This document shows, in pieces, positions 5,616 through 6,917 of a stretch of DNA of 6,917 nucleotides. The notes under the pieces were generated by a model. It was not told the DNA's origin, ran no database searches, and saw only the letters and a program-made list of their open reading frames with translations. The position numbers and the translations under genes were made by a program. This stretch comes from Dehalococcoidales bacterium. GTDB taxonomy: Bacteria > Chloroflexota > Dehalococcoidia > Dehalococcoidales > RBG-16-60-22. Every line of letters begins with the position of its first letter. The stretch's first letter is position 1. The DNA lies in NCBI GenBank assembly GCA_023135135.1, contig JAGLTT010000039.1, positions 1-6,917 on the forward strand. The letters run 5' to 3'.

Positions 5616-6629
5616 ATGACCACGGAGAGAGAAAAAGCACTGGAATTGGCTATTGGCCAGATAGAAAAGCGGTTCGGCAAGGGCTCCATCATGAAGATGG
5701 GGGAGTCAGCCATACTGCCAATAGAAGCCATTCCAACCGGCTCCCTGGCTTTAGACCTAGCTCTAGGTATCGGAGGGATACCCAAAGGACGTATCACGGA
5801 AATATTCGGACCCGAGTCATCCGGAAAAACTACCTTAGCCCAGCATATCATCGCAGAAGCACAAAAAAGAGGAGGTACGGTTGCCTATATTGATGCAGAG
5901 CATGCCCTTGACCCCTCTTACGCTGCCAGTTGCGGCGTCAACGTTGACGAACTGCTCATCTCACAACCGGATACCGGCGAGCAGGCACTGGAGATTACCG
6001 AAGCGCTGGTAAGGAGCAGCGCCATTGATGTGATAATTATTGATAGCGTCGCCGCTCTGGTTCCCCGGGCTGAAATCGAGGGGGATATGGGAGACCCGCA
6101 GATGGGTCTGCAGGCCCGCCTTATGTCACAGGCCCTGAGGAAACTCGCCGCTGCCATCGGACGGTCCGGGACAGCGGTGGTATTCATCAACCAACTGAGA
6201 GAAAAGGTGGGCATCGTCTTCGGTAATCCAGAGGTGACTACCGGGGGCAGAGCGCTGAAGTTCTATAGCTCGGTAAGGATTGATCTGAGGCGCGCGGAGA
6301 CCATCAAGCAGGGAACCGAAGCATTAGGCAGTCGTGTTAGAGTTAAGGTAGTTAAGAATAAGGTTGCCCCTCCATTCCGCACTGCCGAGTTTGACATTAT
6401 GTTCGACCACGGCATAAGCAAAGAGGGCAATCTCCTTGATATTGGTATAGAGCTGGAGCTGTTAAGTAAAGCCGGAGCCTTTTTCTCCTACGGTGACATC
6501 CGCCTCGGGCAGGGCCGGGAAAGCGCCAAGCAATACCTGGCGCAAAATCCTGAGCTCGCCCAGGAAATTGAAGAGCGGATAAGAGCCTCAGCCGGCACTA
6601 CCCATACCGAATCGCCTGACGAAGAGTAA
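5616..6629 (+). CDS. recA: Recombinase RecA
   Basis: A complete 337-residue RecA, the ATP-dependent strand-exchange protein. It polymerises on single-stranded DNA, pairs it with a homologous duplex, and stimulates LexA self-cleavage where an SOS response exists. Walker A is GPESSGKT (65-72) and Walker [11 protein letters not shown] (139-148) with D143. The L1 DNA-binding loop lies around [10 protein letters not shown] (153-162). L2 runs from INQLREKVG (191-199) through [20 protein letters not shown] (202-221), with the ATP-sensing glutamine Q193. The C-terminal domain ends in an acidic tail (TESPDEE), usual for regulation of filament formation. No intein or frameshift is present. The frame extends to a TTG at 5604, but the ATG at 5616 matches the usual [13 protein letters not shown] opening and has GAGG six bases upstream. 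recX follows after a hairpin, the common bacterial arrangement. Confidence 0.98.
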   Translation: MTTEREKALELAIGQIEKRFGKGSIMKMGESAILPIEAIPTGSLALDLALGIGGIPKGRITEIFGPESSGKTTLAQHIIAEAQKRGGTVAYIDAEHALDPSYAASCGVNVDELLISQPDTGEQALEITEALVRSSAIDVIIIDSVAALVPRAEIEGDMGDPQMGLQARLMSQALRKLAAAIGRSGTAVVFINQLREKVGIVFGNPEVTTGGRALKFYSSVRIDLRRAETIKQGTEALGSRVRVKVVKNKVAPPFRTAEFDIMFDHGISKEGNLLDIGIELELLSKAGAFFSYGDIRLGQGRESAKQYLAQNPELAQEIEERIRASAGTTHTESPDEE

Positions 6630-6678
6630 CAGGCATTTACCGGGATTAACCGGGCTTAAAAGATAGAGGGTAAACAGC

Positions 6679-6715
6679 AAGGCTGAGGCACAGGCTTCAG
6701 CCTTTTGTGTTTTTA
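6679..6715 (+). terminator. Intrinsic terminator/attenuator between recA and recX
   Basis: AAGGCTGA (6679-6686) pairs with TCAGCCTT (6697-6704), an eight-base stem with a 10-base loop. It is followed by a T-rich tract (TTTTGTGTTTTT) ending just before recX. The tract is interrupted by two G residues, so termination may be partial. In Escherichia coli a similar hairpin lets a minority of recA transcripts continue into recX, and the same role is inferred here. Confidence 0.7.
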
Positions 6716-6723
6716 ATAGGGTA

Positions 6724-6917
6724 ATGAGTAAAATAACCAGACTAACGGCGGGAAAGAGCCGTGAGAAGCGGGTAAACGTTCACCTGGACGGTAAGTACGC
6801 CTTCAGCCTACTGGCTGAGGTAGTCCTGAAAGAGGGCTTGAGGGTCGGGCAGGAACTGCCTGACGACCAGATAGAGGCGCTGTCCGGCATTAACCGGTAC
6901 CAGCGCTGCCTGAACGC
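6724..6917 (+). CDS. recX: Regulatory protein RecX, N-terminal part (runs off right edge)
   Basis: The first 64 codons of a RecX-family protein, a small cytoplasmic modulator that binds in the groove of RecA filaments and usually limits their growth and ATPase activity. The translation starts MSKITRLTAGKSREKRVNV and continues with a beta-hairpin HLDGKYAFSLLAEVVLKEGLR, then VGQELPDDQIEAL and NRYQRCLNA entering the first three-helix repeat. This order is characteristic of RecX N-termini, and the position directly after recA supports the call. The ATG fits the family start. The GGG two bases before it is too close to be a good Shine-Dalgarno, so translation may be weak or aided by read-through from recA. 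With the upstream hairpin this predicts RecX levels well below RecA. The C-terminal repeats are outside the window. Confidence 0.9.
   Translation, partial: MSKITRLTAGKSREKRVNVHLDGKYAFSLLAEVVLKEGLRVGQELPDDQIEALSGINRYQRCLN

Overview
This window reads as ordinary chromosomal housekeeping DNA from a bacterium. There is no phage, transposase, CRISPR, tRNA or rRNA signal. Gene density is high, with short gaps of 94 to 180 bases, sigma70-type promoters and moderately high-GC genes separated by AT-rich promoter gaps. The style of RecA, RecX and EtfB, plus a palindromic repeat of the TTGCGAG / GCAATCTC kind, suggests an uncultured anaerobic Chloroflexota (Dehalococcoidia-like) or a similar subsurface lineage. 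That placement rests on recollection and is tentative.

Layout from left to right: (1) the first 83 codons of etfB on the minus strand, running off the left edge. (2) A 179-base AT-rich divergent gap with candidate promoters for both sides, a near-perfect 18-base palindrome and an 11-base tandem repeat. (3) A plus-strand pair, surE and acpS, 16 bases apart. (4) A 112-base repeat made of nested inverted repeats, filling the space between acpS and the next gene. (5) A YtcJ-type amidohydrolase on the minus strand. (6) A compact divergent promoter whose self-complementary AGTATACT can serve as -10 in both directions, followed by nadE on the plus strand. (7) A family 1 glycoside hydrolase on the minus strand with an N-terminal membrane helix; its stop codon overlaps that of nadE by four bases. 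(8) A second divergent gap, then recA and the start of recX on the plus strand, separated by a terminator-like hairpin.

Functionally these are independent units: electron transfer (EtfB), nucleotide phosphatase and carrier-protein activation (SurE, AcpS), an amidohydrolase of unknown substrate, NAD synthesis (NadE), glycoside hydrolysis at the membrane, and recombination with its modulator (RecA, RecX). Only surE-acpS and recA-recX look like operons. I see no evidence of a novel multi-gene system. The items most worth a second look are the membrane-anchored GH1 enzyme, the symmetric divergent promoter and the palindromic repeat.
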